Translations under genes and position numbers: made by a program
Notes under the pieces: model-generated
Databases searched by the model: none
The model's input: the letters and a program-made list of their open reading frames with translations, nothing else
What the model was told of the DNA's origin: nothing
Source: Opitutia bacterium
GTDB lineage: Bacteria > Verrucomicrobiota > Verrucomicrobiia > Opitutales > UBA953
Length of the DNA: 12,024 bases
Assembly (NCBI GenBank): GCA_947460445.1
Contig: CANHHS010000043.1
Span: forward strand, 1 to 12,024
Direction: 5' to 3'
Shown: positions 6,145 to 12,024 of the stretch, piece by piece
Layout of the letters: the number at the start of each line of letters is the position of its first letter
How positions within the stretch are numbered: position 1 is the first letter of the stretch

Positions 6145-6705
6145 TTACTTCGAGGCGGTGTTTTGCGCGGAGATTTTATCACGCAACTTTGCCGCTTTCT
6201 CGTAGTCTTCTTTGGCAACCGCTGCGCGCAGGGCCTCTTGTAATTCTTCTAAGGTTAACTTTGTGGGCGTGCGGGCGATTTTTGTCTTCGCACTGTCTTT
6301 GCCAGTTTTGTCTTTCGACATGTCCTGTCCGTGGGTTGGCGGTGTCGGAGCAGGCGTCAGTGGGTGACGGCCGATATGTGTCATCGCAGGCTGACTGCGG
6401 GCAATTAAGGTATCAGCTTCTTGGGCGTGTGAGGTGTAACACTGTGCACAGCCCATGCGTTGGGTGCGTTCGAAATCAACCCAGCGGAAGCCGCAAGCAG
6501 GGCAACGTCCACGTCCAGCGGGAGCGGGTATAGCTAACTTAAGCCCAGCAGCGGTTGCGGGCAGCGGGCTCGTAAGGATCCCTGCAGGCAGGCATTTCGC
6601 ACAAAAAGCTTTGGATTGGGTGTGTGCGCCCACGACGAGCGTCAGGAAGACGCTCGCAGGCTCTGAGCATTGAGAGCAGCAAGGGACCTGCTTAGGCTCG
6701 TTCAT
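6145..6705 (-). CDS. McsA-like zinc-finger protein with UVR motif
   Basis: 186 residues from the ATG at 6705. Four CxxC pairs are present: CSQC (10-13), CAKC (35-38), CPAC (68-71) and CAQC (86-89), enough for two zinc sites. They are followed by HIGRHP (110-115), equivalent to the HxGKxP element of McsA. After a Pro/Lys-rich spacer the C-terminus carries a UVR motif, LQEALRAAVAKEDYEKAAKLRDKI (155-178; two helices with the KAAxLRDxI signature). McsA activates the protein-arginine kinase McsB and acts with ClpC in stress proteolysis in Firmicutes; the UVR motif is also found in UvrB, UvrC and ClpC. No mcsB, ctsR or clpC is adjacent, so the partner is unknown. The gene lies 45 bases downstream of surE on the same strand and could share its transcript. 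Its stop is five bases from that of the convergent tolA-like gene. Confidence 0.82.
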   Translation of the reverse strand: MNEPKQVPCCSQCSEPASVFLTLVVGAHTQSKAFCAKCLPAGILTSPLPATAAGLKLAIPAPAGRGRCPACGFRWVDFERTQRMGCAQCYTSHAQEADTLIARSQPAMTHIGRHPLTPAPTPPTHGQDMSKDKTGKDSAKTKIARTPTKLTLEELQEALRAAVAKEDYEKAAKLRDKISAQNTASK

Positions 6706-6750
6706 GGATATTAACTTAGAAAGTAAATTGCCGGTGGCAAGTGCGGGTGC

Positions 6751-7521
6751 TTAACGATGTCCGACGGAAGAGAAGTCGAGAACACTATGGCTGATACTTC
6801 CGCGTTCGAGGGCGGCGATATCGGTGTCTTTGCGCCCCGATAACTCTTCGCCGTCATTCCAGCGGAAGGTATAACCATCATTACCTGGCTGAAAGAGGGT
6901 ACCAAAGCGCAAGTGGGCGGGAACGGTTCGTTCGACCGTGGTCGAGGCCAGTGTTGTCGCAGGGTAGTTTAAATTGTGTACCGTAATACCGCTGTGGGGA
7001 ACTCCCACGAGCTGGCGTGCAAATTTAGCCGCGTGGCGACAGGCGGCCTGCAGGCCTGGTTGAAGCGACTTAGGACACAGGTGGTTGGAGTGACGGATGA
7101 CCTCGAAGGTTTCTTGGTCCAAATCCAATGAGCATGCCGCCGAAGGGATTCCCCAGGTGGCACCCTCGATGGCACCTGCAAGTGTGCCCGAACTTAAACC
7201 AAGAGGCATCGAAGCATTGTAGCCGATATTCATCCCGGAGAGGACGACGTCGGGTCGTTTGGGTAGAAGATGTCCTAAGGCGATGTTGACGCAGTCGGAG
7301 GGCGTTCCGTCGATATCCCATGCCTGATCACCCGGCCCGGGTGCCTGGTTGACTTGCACCGAGCGGTGGCGACTAAAGGCACGGCCAATCCAGCTACGTT
7401 CACCCAAAGGGGCTGCCGCCCAGACGTAAAACCCCTCTTCTTTACAAGCCAGGGCGAGTGCATGGAAGAAGGCTGCGCCAATTCCATCATCGTTGGTTAA
7501 AAGGATAGTCGGTCGGTCCAT
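6751..7521 (-). CDS. surE: 5'/3'-nucleotidase SurE
   Basis: 256 residues, the normal SurE length. SurE is a metal-dependent phosphatase that dephosphorylates nucleoside 5'- and 3'-monophosphates and has been linked to stationary-phase survival. Recognisable features are ILLTNDDGIGA (6-16) with metal ligands D11 and D12, the catalytic-pocket serine in GERSWIG (S43), DGTPSDCVNIAL (71-82), and SGMNIGYN (95-102) with the metal-binding asparagine N98. Next come SSGTLAGAIEG (110-120) and the late segment TDIAALERGSISHSVL, equivalent to the TDxxAxxxGxxSxTPL of the family. The region around S43 (WIGRAFSRHRSVQV) differs from the common SGxSxSxT pattern, so substrate preference may differ. The gene is divergent from the OppA-like gene, with 94 bases between starts, and upstream of the McsA-like gene on the same strand. 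Confidence 0.93.
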   Translation of the reverse strand: MDRPTILLTNDDGIGAAFFHALALACKEEGFYVWAAAPLGERSWIGRAFSRHRSVQVNQAPGPGDQAWDIDGTPSDCVNIALGHLLPKRPDVVLSGMNIGYNASMPLGLSSGTLAGAIEGATWGIPSAACSLDLDQETFEVIRHSNHLCPKSLQPGLQAACRHAAKFARQLVGVPHSGITVHNLNYPATTLASTTVERTVPAHLRFGTLFQPGNDGYTFRWNDGEELSGRKDTDIAALERGSISHSVLDFSSVGHR

Positions 7522-7615
7522 GGGCTAAGGTTAGGGCCAGGGATGGCATGGGGGAAAGGAAATGTAGACTGTTTTGTGCCTTTTCCGCCGGCGACTTGCC
7601 GTCTTATGCTTCGCC

Positions 7616-9262
7616 ATGCCTCTGTTCCGCACATGCCTCTTGGCCGCCCTCATCTTTTTGGCCGGGTGTGCTCCCGAAAAAGACACTGCCACACTTTCGG
7701 CTGAAGCGGGTGTGCTTATTATGAATAACGCAGCGGAGCCTGCAGGTTTAGATCCGCAAGTTGTCACGGGCATGTTGGAGTCGCGCATTGTCGGTGCTCT
7801 CTTTGAGGGATTGGTGGCGTATGATCCTAAAACCCTCGAGGCAGTTGCCGGTATTGCAGAAAAATGGGAGATGTCGGAAGACGGCCGTACATGGACTTTT
7901 CATTTACGTCCCAATGCTCGCTGGTCGAATGGCGATCCGGTAGTCGCGCAAGATTTTCTGTTTAGCTACCAGCGCATCCTTTCTCCCGGTCTTGCGTCCG
8001 AATACGCCTGGATGCTTTTCGCAGTTAGCGGTGCACATGATTATTATGACGGTAAGATTAAAGACTTTTCGCAGGTTGGCTTTCGCGCCCCTGATGCGCA
8101 CACGGTGGTGATGGTCCTTGACCACAAGACGCCGTATTTCCTGCAACTACTTTGCCACCATAGCTGGCTACCCGTTCACCCACCCACTATTCTGAAGCAC
8201 GGCGCGATCGACACTCAGAATAGTCGTTGGACGCAGCCAGGTTCGCTGGTCAGTAATGGGCCTTTTATCTTGGAGTCATGGGAAGTTGCCCGTCGTATTG
8301 TCGTACGCAAAAATCAGAAGTATTGGGATGTAGCCAACGTCTCGCTTAACGCGGTTGAGTTTCGCGCCATGACAGATCTCTTTGCTGAAGAGCGTGCATT
8401 CCGTGGTGGTGAATTGCACATCACCGGTGCAGTGCCTCCGTATAAGGTTCGTAAATTGATTGAAGCAAATGATACGGCCCTCCGCCTCGATACATTCCTT
8501 TCTACATCTTTCATTCGTGTTAACACCAAGGTTAAAGATAATCCGGCGGTCGCGAAGGTGCTGAGTGACGTTCGCGTCCGTCAGGCCTTGGGTATGGTCA
8601 TCGATCGAAAGATGATGGCAGAAAAGGTCCTGCGTGCGGGCGAAGAACCAGCCTTGGGTATTACGCCTCCAGGCACAGGTGGCTATACCTGTCGTACACG
8701 GTGGAGCCAAGATACCGAAGCTGCCCGCAAGTTACTTGCCGAAGCAGGTTATCCCGGTGGACGTGGTATGCCGACTTTAGAGTACCTTTATAACACCTCC
8801 GAAGGCTCCATGATTTCAGCCCAAGCCTATCAAGAGATGTGGCGCCGGCAATTGGGCATCGAGGTGGTGCTGCGTAATCAAGAATGGAAGGTTTACCTTC
8901 AGAGTTTAAATAAAGGTGAGTACCAGCTCGCCCGCTCCGCGTGGACAGGCGACTACAACGACCCCAATACATTTTTAGAAATGTTTACGACGGGTAATGA
9001 AATGAATCAGACAGGCTGGAGCGATCCGCTATACGATCAGTTGATTGGTCAGGCCGCCGCAGAAACAGATCGCGATCGCCGATACGAATTTTTCCAACAA
9101 GCCGAAGCTCGGTTAATCTCCGGGGCGCCGATTTTGCCGGTAGTCTTTAATAAAAATAAATTCCTCATTCGTTCCGAAGTTACGGGTTGGTACCCGACGC
9201 TTCTGGATATGCACCCCTTGAAGGCCGTTCGCCTAAAAGGGCAGGTCGATGGGCTGAAATAA
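7616..9262 (+). CDS. OppA-like peptide ABC transporter substrate-binding lipoprotein
   Basis: The frame is open from a GTG at 7574, but the ATG at 7616 gives a clean lipoprotein signal, MPLFRTCLLAALIFLAGC, with lipobox LAGC and lipidated C18; the product is 548 residues. Residue +2 is Ala, not Asp, so transfer to the outer membrane is possible. The mature chain is a cluster-C (SBP_bac_5) binding protein: an N-terminal lobe beginning EPAGLDPQ, then GLVAYDPKTL and LRPNARWSNGDPV, the core DVRVRQALGMVIDR, and the C-terminal SGAPILPVVFNKNKFLI leading to LLDMHPLK, as in OppA. It should bind oligopeptides (murein peptides in the MppA branch). No permease or ATPase genes follow, so it must use transport partners encoded elsewhere. 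It ends in a strong hairpin terminator and is divergent from surE, so it is probably a single-gene transcript. Confidence 0.92.
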   Translation: MPLFRTCLLAALIFLAGCAPEKDTATLSAEAGVLIMNNAAEPAGLDPQVVTGMLESRIVGALFEGLVAYDPKTLEAVAGIAEKWEMSEDGRTWTFHLRPNARWSNGDPVVAQDFLFSYQRILSPGLASEYAWMLFAVSGAHDYYDGKIKDFSQVGFRAPDAHTVVMVLDHKTPYFLQLLCHHSWLPVHPPTILKHGAIDTQNSRWTQPGSLVSNGPFILESWEVARRIVVRKNQKYWDVANVSLNAVEFRAMTDLFAEERAFRGGELHITGAVPPYKVRKLIEANDTALRLDTFLSTSFIRVNTKVKDNPAVAKVLSDVRVRQALGMVIDRKMMAEKVLRAGEEPALGITPPGTGGYTCRTRWSQDTEAARKLLAEAGYPGGRGMPTLEYLYNTSEGSMISAQAYQEMWRRQLGIEVVLRNQEWKVYLQSLNKGEYQLARSAWTGDYNDPNTFLEMFTTGNEMNQTGWSDPLYDQLIGQAAAETDRDRRYEFFQQAEARLISGAPILPVVFNKNKFLIRSEVTGWYPTLLDMHPLKAVRLKGQVDGLK

Positions 9263-9292
9263 AAAAAGGCGTCTCGGTTGAGACGCCCTTTT
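9261..9292. terminator. Bidirectional Rho-independent terminator
   Basis: GGCGTCTC (9268-9275) and GAGACGCC (9280-9287) form an eight-base GC-rich stem with a GGTT loop. Seven A bases lie on the left (9261-9267) and a short T-run follows on the right (9289-9292). The A-run overlaps the stop codon of the OppA-like gene, and the glnB stop lies 19 bases beyond, so the structure can terminate both convergent genes. Confidence 0.92.
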
Positions 9293-9310
9293 GGTTAAAG
9301 GAGTTGGACC

Positions 9311-9649
9311 TTAAATCGCTTCTGGGCCGCGCTCGCCCGTACGAATACGAATGACGTCGGTCAGGGTTTGGACGAAAATCTTTCCGTCACCAATTTTACC
9401 CGTGTGAGCTGCTTTGGTGATGGTTGCAATTGCGCGGTCGACGAGTTCGTCGGGCAGGGCGAGTTCGAGTTTTACCTTGGGGAGGAAGTCGACGGTGTAC
9501 TCGCTGCCGCGGTAAATTTCGGTGTGCCCCTTTTGGCGGCCAAATCCTTTTACTTCGGTGACAGTCATGCCCTCGATGCCGACTTCTGCGAGGGCGTCTT
9601 TAACTTCCTCAAGTTTGAAGGGCTTAATAATGGCTGTAACGAGCTTCAT
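9311..9649 (-). CDS. glnB: Nitrogen regulatory protein PII
   Basis: 112 residues, the exact PII length. PII is a trimeric cytoplasmic sensor of 2-oxoglutarate, ATP/ADP and, through modification, glutamine; it controls ammonium transporters, glutamine synthetase adenylylation and NtrB/NtrC. The N-terminus MKLVTAIIKPFKLEEVKDAL is canonical. The T-loop, RQKGHTEIYRGSEYTVDFLP (38-57), keeps Y51, the residue uridylylated in enterobacteria, as well as Y46. The C-terminal signature GKIGDGKIFV (85-94) and RIRTGERGPEAI follow. GlnB and GlnK cannot be told apart from this alone; no amtB or glnA is adjacent. It is the last gene of the hemC-hemD-trpF-glnB run, 66 bases after trpF, and that gap contains a near-consensus sigma-54 promoter, which implies nitrogen-responsive transcription. 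No Shine-Dalgarno sequence is evident. Confidence 0.96.
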   Translation of the reverse strand: MKLVTAIIKPFKLEEVKDALAEVGIEGMTVTEVKGFGRQKGHTEIYRGSEYTVDFLPKVKLELALPDELVDRAIATITKAAHTGKIGDGKIFVQTLTDVIRIRTGERGPEAI

Positions 9650-9692
9650 GTGGGTGTTGGGTTTAGAGGATTATTGGGTTCATGGCTCTTAC

Positions 9693-9708
9693 TGCAACGC
9701 TCATGCCA
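9693..9708 (-). promoter_or_regulatory. Putative sigma-54 (RpoN) promoter of glnB
   Basis: On the minus strand the bases read TGGCATGAGCGTTGCA. The published sigma-54 consensus is TGGCACGRNNNTTGCW; the only difference is T for C at the sixth base. The invariant GG (-25/-24) and GC (-13/-12) doublets are present with correct spacing. Transcription would begin near 9682, giving a leader of about 33 bases before the glnB ATG. No convincing NtrC activator site was found by eye. Confidence 0.7.
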
Positions 9709-9715
9709 AAGTCAT

Positions 9716-10381
9716 TTATGTGCCAGATGTGGCCTGGGTTTGAGCGATTTTGTGCAAAGCCGCCACGCATTTGTGAAGTTTTTCGGCAGACTTGAGCCCT
9801 GGGGTGAGTTCCACCTGGCTGTTTAAGTCTAAGAATCGCGCGCCTGCTGTGTAGGCTTCTGCGACATTATCGGGGCCTAGTCCGCCTGCCAGAACCCATT
9901 GGTGGCTCGGGTGTGACTTGAGGGTTTCGGTAAAGCGCTTCCAGTCAGCACGTTTTCCCGTGCCTCCGAAGGCTCCGACTTGGTGGGCGTCTTGGACAAA
10001 GGTCTGAGCGAAGGACAATAAATCTACAGGGAAGGGCTGGCCTTCGGGTAGGCGTGGAGCGAGCCAAAGCGCTGGGCCAATGGCTTTAGCGAGTGCACCT
10101 ACGTCGCAATTTTTCTCCACAGGATCAAAATGAACTTGGACGGCGGCAAAGCCTTCGTCCAAGAGCGCCTGTGCCTCTTCGGCTGTAGGATTTACCGTAA
10201 TGGCAACTCGGCCCTTGGCGGGAATTTCGCGTAAGAGTGCTAAGCGATTTTCGGCCGGAACATAGCGTGGAGATTTCGACCACACATTTACGCCGATCCA
10301 GTCTGCGCCAAGGTGTACGGCCATGGCAGCATCTGCTGCGCGTGTTATCCCGCAAACCTTGATGGTGATAGGTCCAATCAT
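9716..10381 (-). CDS. trpF: Phosphoribosylanthranilate isomerase, divergent
   Basis: 221 residues, a typical TrpF length. The enzyme is a (beta/alpha)8 barrel that converts N-(5'-phosphoribosyl)anthranilate to CdRP, the third step of tryptophan synthesis. Seen here are TIKVCGITRAADA (6-18) with catalytic base C10, SPRYV (37-41), the segment QDAHQVGAFGGTGKRADW (130-147) with catalytic acid D131 and the phosphate-binding GGTGK, and VLAGGLGPDNVAEA (163-176). Some usually fixed positions differ: VQLHG reads VQVHF, and the DVSSGVExxPGxKD motif reads DLNSQVELTPGLKS. Both catalytic residues remain, so activity is likely. The start overlaps the hemD stop as ATGA, implying translational coupling with heme genes. 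No other trp gene is nearby. Confidence 0.9.
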   Translation of the reverse strand: MIGPITIKVCGITRAADAAMAVHLGADWIGVNVWSKSPRYVPAENRLALLREIPAKGRVAITVNPTAEEAQALLDEGFAAVQVHFDPVEKNCDVGALAKAIGPALWLAPRLPEGQPFPVDLLSFAQTFVQDAHQVGAFGGTGKRADWKRFTETLKSHPSHQWVLAGGLGPDNVAEAYTAGARFLDLNSQVELTPGLKSAEKLHKCVAALHKIAQTQATSGT

Positions 10382-11172
10382 TTACCTGAGCTTAAGGCAG
10401 CAATAGCCGCATCGCGAATACCTTCAGCGGTGGGAGTGGCAGCGATGGCGCCAACGGGGATGCCTGCACGGCGCATCATGTCCGCGGTGGTGGGTCCTAC
10501 GGCAACGGTCTTGGGTTGTGGGGCGCCAGGATCAATGCGGAGGGAGGCGGATTGGTGGAGGAAAGATTCGACGGCAGATGGGCTCGCGAAAACCAAGATA
10601 TCGGCACCGTGTTTACGGAAGTCGGCGGCAGGCGCTGTATCCGCAACCGAGTTGGCGCCTGTTTCATAAACGCGTAACGTATCGACGATAGCAGAGCCTT
10701 GCTCAATAAGTAGGCGGGGAAGTTCGTCCGACGATAGATTGCCGGCAACCACGAGCACCTTTTGGTTTTCGACGTCGTGATCGGTCATGAGCTTTCGGGC
10801 TAACGCTATTGCGTCAGCTTCCTTGGGGGTGAGATCGGCGTCGAGGTGGTAAGTGCGCAAGGCTGCTTCAGTAGCGGGACCCACGCAGGCAATGCGAGAG
10901 CCACCGATAGAACGGATGTCAGTGAAGCGTTCAAAGAACCGATTGAAGAATCCACGAACCCCATTGGCACTACTGAAGACAATCCAGTCATACGCACCAA
11001 TGCCCTCGAGAATCTCAGAAAGAATCACTTGATCAGGCTCAAAGCGAATCGCAATCAAGGGCAACTCGCTGACCTCTGCGCCCGTATTTTCGAGAGCTTT
11101 TCGCCAGGTTGTGGCTGAGCCCTCTGGACGTGTGAGAACAATGCGGCGGCCTTTTAATTTAGCAGATGACAT
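10378..11172 (-). CDS. hemD: Uroporphyrinogen-III synthase
   Basis: 264 residues, near the usual 240-260. HemD closes hydroxymethylbilane and inverts ring D to give uroporphyrinogen III, the branch point to heme, siroheme and cobalamin. The family has low sequence identity, but the pattern is clear: RRIVLTRPEGSATTWRKALE (9-28), PLIAIRF, DWIVFSSANGVRGFF (62-76) and RIACVGPATEAAL (93-105) in the first domain. Then come VLVVAGNLSSDELPRLL and, in the second domain, ILVFASPSAVESFL, TVAVGPTTADMMRRAGI and the C-terminal TAEGIRDAAIAAL. The gene starts one base after the hemC stop and shares ATGA with trpF, so it is central to a tightly packed transcript. Pathway adjacency with hemC, whose product is its substrate, strongly supports the call. 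Confidence 0.93.
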   Translation of the reverse strand: MSSAKLKGRRIVLTRPEGSATTWRKALENTGAEVSELPLIAIRFEPDQVILSEILEGIGAYDWIVFSSANGVRGFFNRFFERFTDIRSIGGSRIACVGPATEAALRTYHLDADLTPKEADAIALARKLMTDHDVENQKVLVVAGNLSSDELPRLLIEQGSAIVDTLRVYETGANSVADTAPAADFRKHGADILVFASPSAVESFLHQSASLRIDPGAPQPKTVAVGPTTADMMRRAGIPVGAIAATPTAEGIRDAAIAALSSGK

Positions 11173-11173
11173 T

Positions 11174-12022
11174 TTAAGACTTAATCTTGGAGAGGATGTG
11201 GGTCACGACCGGTTCAGCTTCGGTGAGATCTTTAGCTGACATGGGGAAATCATGGCGACCGAAGTCATCGCGGTAAATGGAGACAGTTTCGCCCGATACA
11301 TGGCAAGCGAAGGCCGTGTGGCAACCCTCGCCTAAGCGCGCAAGGAAGAGGCGTTCAATACCAACGGCACGGGCGGTGGCTCCATCCAGTGCGGATGTAT
11401 ACTGGCTAGCATCAGCCGCCCGCGTTTGCAGGGCGATGGCACCTTGACCTGCGGCTGGCACCATTTGACTCAGTGACATAGGTTCAAAGATGAGACCTTC
11501 CCAGGATTGAATGCCGAGTCGATTCAGTCCTGCTTGTGCAAGGAAGGTGGCGTCAGCTTGTCCCTCGGCGACTTTGCGTAACCGGGTGTCAACATTGCCG
11601 CGGAGCTCCGACCATTCGACGTCTTTGAAAAGTTTAGAACCTTGAGCGCGACGTCGCGGGCTACCAGTTGCGATTTTGCGCGGCGCGGAAATTTCTGCAC
11701 GCCGGACCAGCGTATCACGTGGATCTTCGCGCGGAAGGAAACCTGCTAAGGTTAATCCTGAGGGCATCTCGGTGGGCAAATCTTTGGCGCTATGGATGGC
11801 GATATCGCCCTCACCGCGGCGAAGGGCTTCTTCGAGTTCAGCGGTGAAGAGACCTTTGCCGCCTTGTTTTTCGAGCGACCAATTGGCCTGTTGGTCGCCA
11901 GTGGTGACGACAATACGAATCTCAATCGGACGGCCCAGCGCTATGCCGAGTAGGGCCGACGTGAGGTCAGCCTGGCGGCGGGCGAGGGGACTGCCTCGAG
12001 TGAGGAGTACGAGAGGACGCAT
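11174..12022 (-). CDS. hemC: Hydroxymethylbilane synthase (porphobilinogen deaminase)
   Basis: 282 residues from the ATG at 12022; MRPLVLLTRGSPLARRQADL is the expected family N-terminus, so the gene is complete although the window ends two bases further. HemC joins four porphobilinogens into hydroxymethylbilane on a covalent dipyrromethane cofactor. Visible are IHSAKDLPTEMP (77-88) with catalytic D81, IATGSPRRRAQ (117-127), LRGNVDTRLRK (140-150), LAQAGLNRLG (161-170) and VPAAGQGAIALQ (188-199). GEGCHTAFACHV (231-242) holds cofactor-bearing C234. The C-terminal domain is short: about 48 residues follow C234 against roughly 70 in E. coli (313 residues in all). The cofactor motif reads GEGC where many homologues have GGC. 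It heads the visible hemC-hemD-trpF group; an upstream hemA gene would be typical but lies outside the window. Confidence 0.95.
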   Translation of the reverse strand: MRPLVLLTRGSPLARRQADLTSALLGIALGRPIEIRIVVTTGDQQANWSLEKQGGKGLFTAELEEALRRGEGDIAIHSAKDLPTEMPSGLTLAGFLPREDPRDTLVRRAEISAPRKIATGSPRRRAQGSKLFKDVEWSELRGNVDTRLRKVAEGQADATFLAQAGLNRLGIQSWEGLIFEPMSLSQMVPAAGQGAIALQTRAADASQYTSALDGATARAVGIERLFLARLGEGCHTAFACHVSGETVSIYRDDFGRHDFPMSAKDLTEAEPVVTHILSKIKS

Positions 12023-12024
12023 CG

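Noticed and set aside
6133..6152. Small dyad AGTAA/TTACT over the facing stop codons of tolA and the McsA-like gene, considered as a terminator
   Set aside because: Only five AT-rich pairs and no T-run; the symmetry comes mostly from two facing TAA stops.
7574..7615. Upstream GTG start for the OppA-like gene
   Set aside because: It would place 14 Arg/Cys-rich residues before a standard lipoprotein signal peptide; ATG 7616 fits better.
8276..8710. 144-codon minus-strand open frame inside the OppA-like gene
   Set aside because: It is antisense to a clear binding-protein domain, with no supporting motif.
9803..9815. GGTG-N5-CACC dyad about 100 bases upstream of the glnB promoter, considered as an NtrC site
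   Set aside because: NtrC sites have the opposite half-site order (CACC-N5-GGTG), and the bases lie within trpF coding sequence.
9368..9826. 152-codon plus-strand open frame over glnB and trpF
   Set aside because: It is antisense to two well-identified genes, and its product has no recognisable features.
1..12024. A defence, toxin-antitoxin, biosynthetic or mobile gene system
   Set aside because: Every substantial gene belongs to a housekeeping, envelope or transport family apart from one small exported unknown; no transposase, integrase, nuclease or toxin pair was found.

Overview
This is an ordinary chromosomal stretch from a Gram-negative (diderm) bacterium. A Tol-type envelope motor, an OppA-like lipoprotein with a lipobox, heme and tryptophan enzymes, and a PII protein all fit that. 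The McsA-like zinc/UVR protein beside surE, few Shine-Dalgarno sequences and moderate GC make me think of Verrucomicrobiota, perhaps the Opitutus group. That placement is an impression, not a computed result. I see no phage, insertion sequence, CRISPR array, rRNA or tRNA, and no cluster that looks like a new multi-gene system.

Layout. A HAD phosphatase leaves the left edge on the minus strand (1-659). On the plus strand follow a DUF805-like membrane protein (744-1355) and a CPA2-type cation:proton antiporter (about 1520-2779). The antiporter is flanked on both sides by seven-base repeat arrays and dyads. On the minus strand come a RidA-family protein and an exported protein of unknown function, three bases apart (2899-3921). 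Divergent from them is a compact tolQ-tolR-tolA operon (4026-6139). It converges, with five bases between stops, on a minus-strand pair: a McsA-like protein and surE (6145-7521). Divergent from surE is a lone OppA-like lipoprotein gene (7616-9262), closed by a clear hairpin terminator. The right end is a minus-strand run hemC-hemD-trpF-glnB (12022 down to 9311).

How the genes work together. HemC and HemD catalyse consecutive steps from porphobilinogen to uroporphyrinogen III, and trpF is coupled to hemD by an ATGA overlap. glnB follows trpF but has its own near-consensus sigma-54 promoter in the short gap, so it can probably respond to nitrogen status apart from the hem/trp genes. TolQ, TolR and TolA should form a proton-driven envelope complex, but tolB and pal are not adjacent here.

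The least expected features are three. First, a GACTAAG-type heptamer array supplies the antiporter's last residues and stop codon and places stops in all six frames. Second, related heptamer arrays lie in opposed orientation upstream of the same gene. Third, the sigma-54 promoter of glnB.
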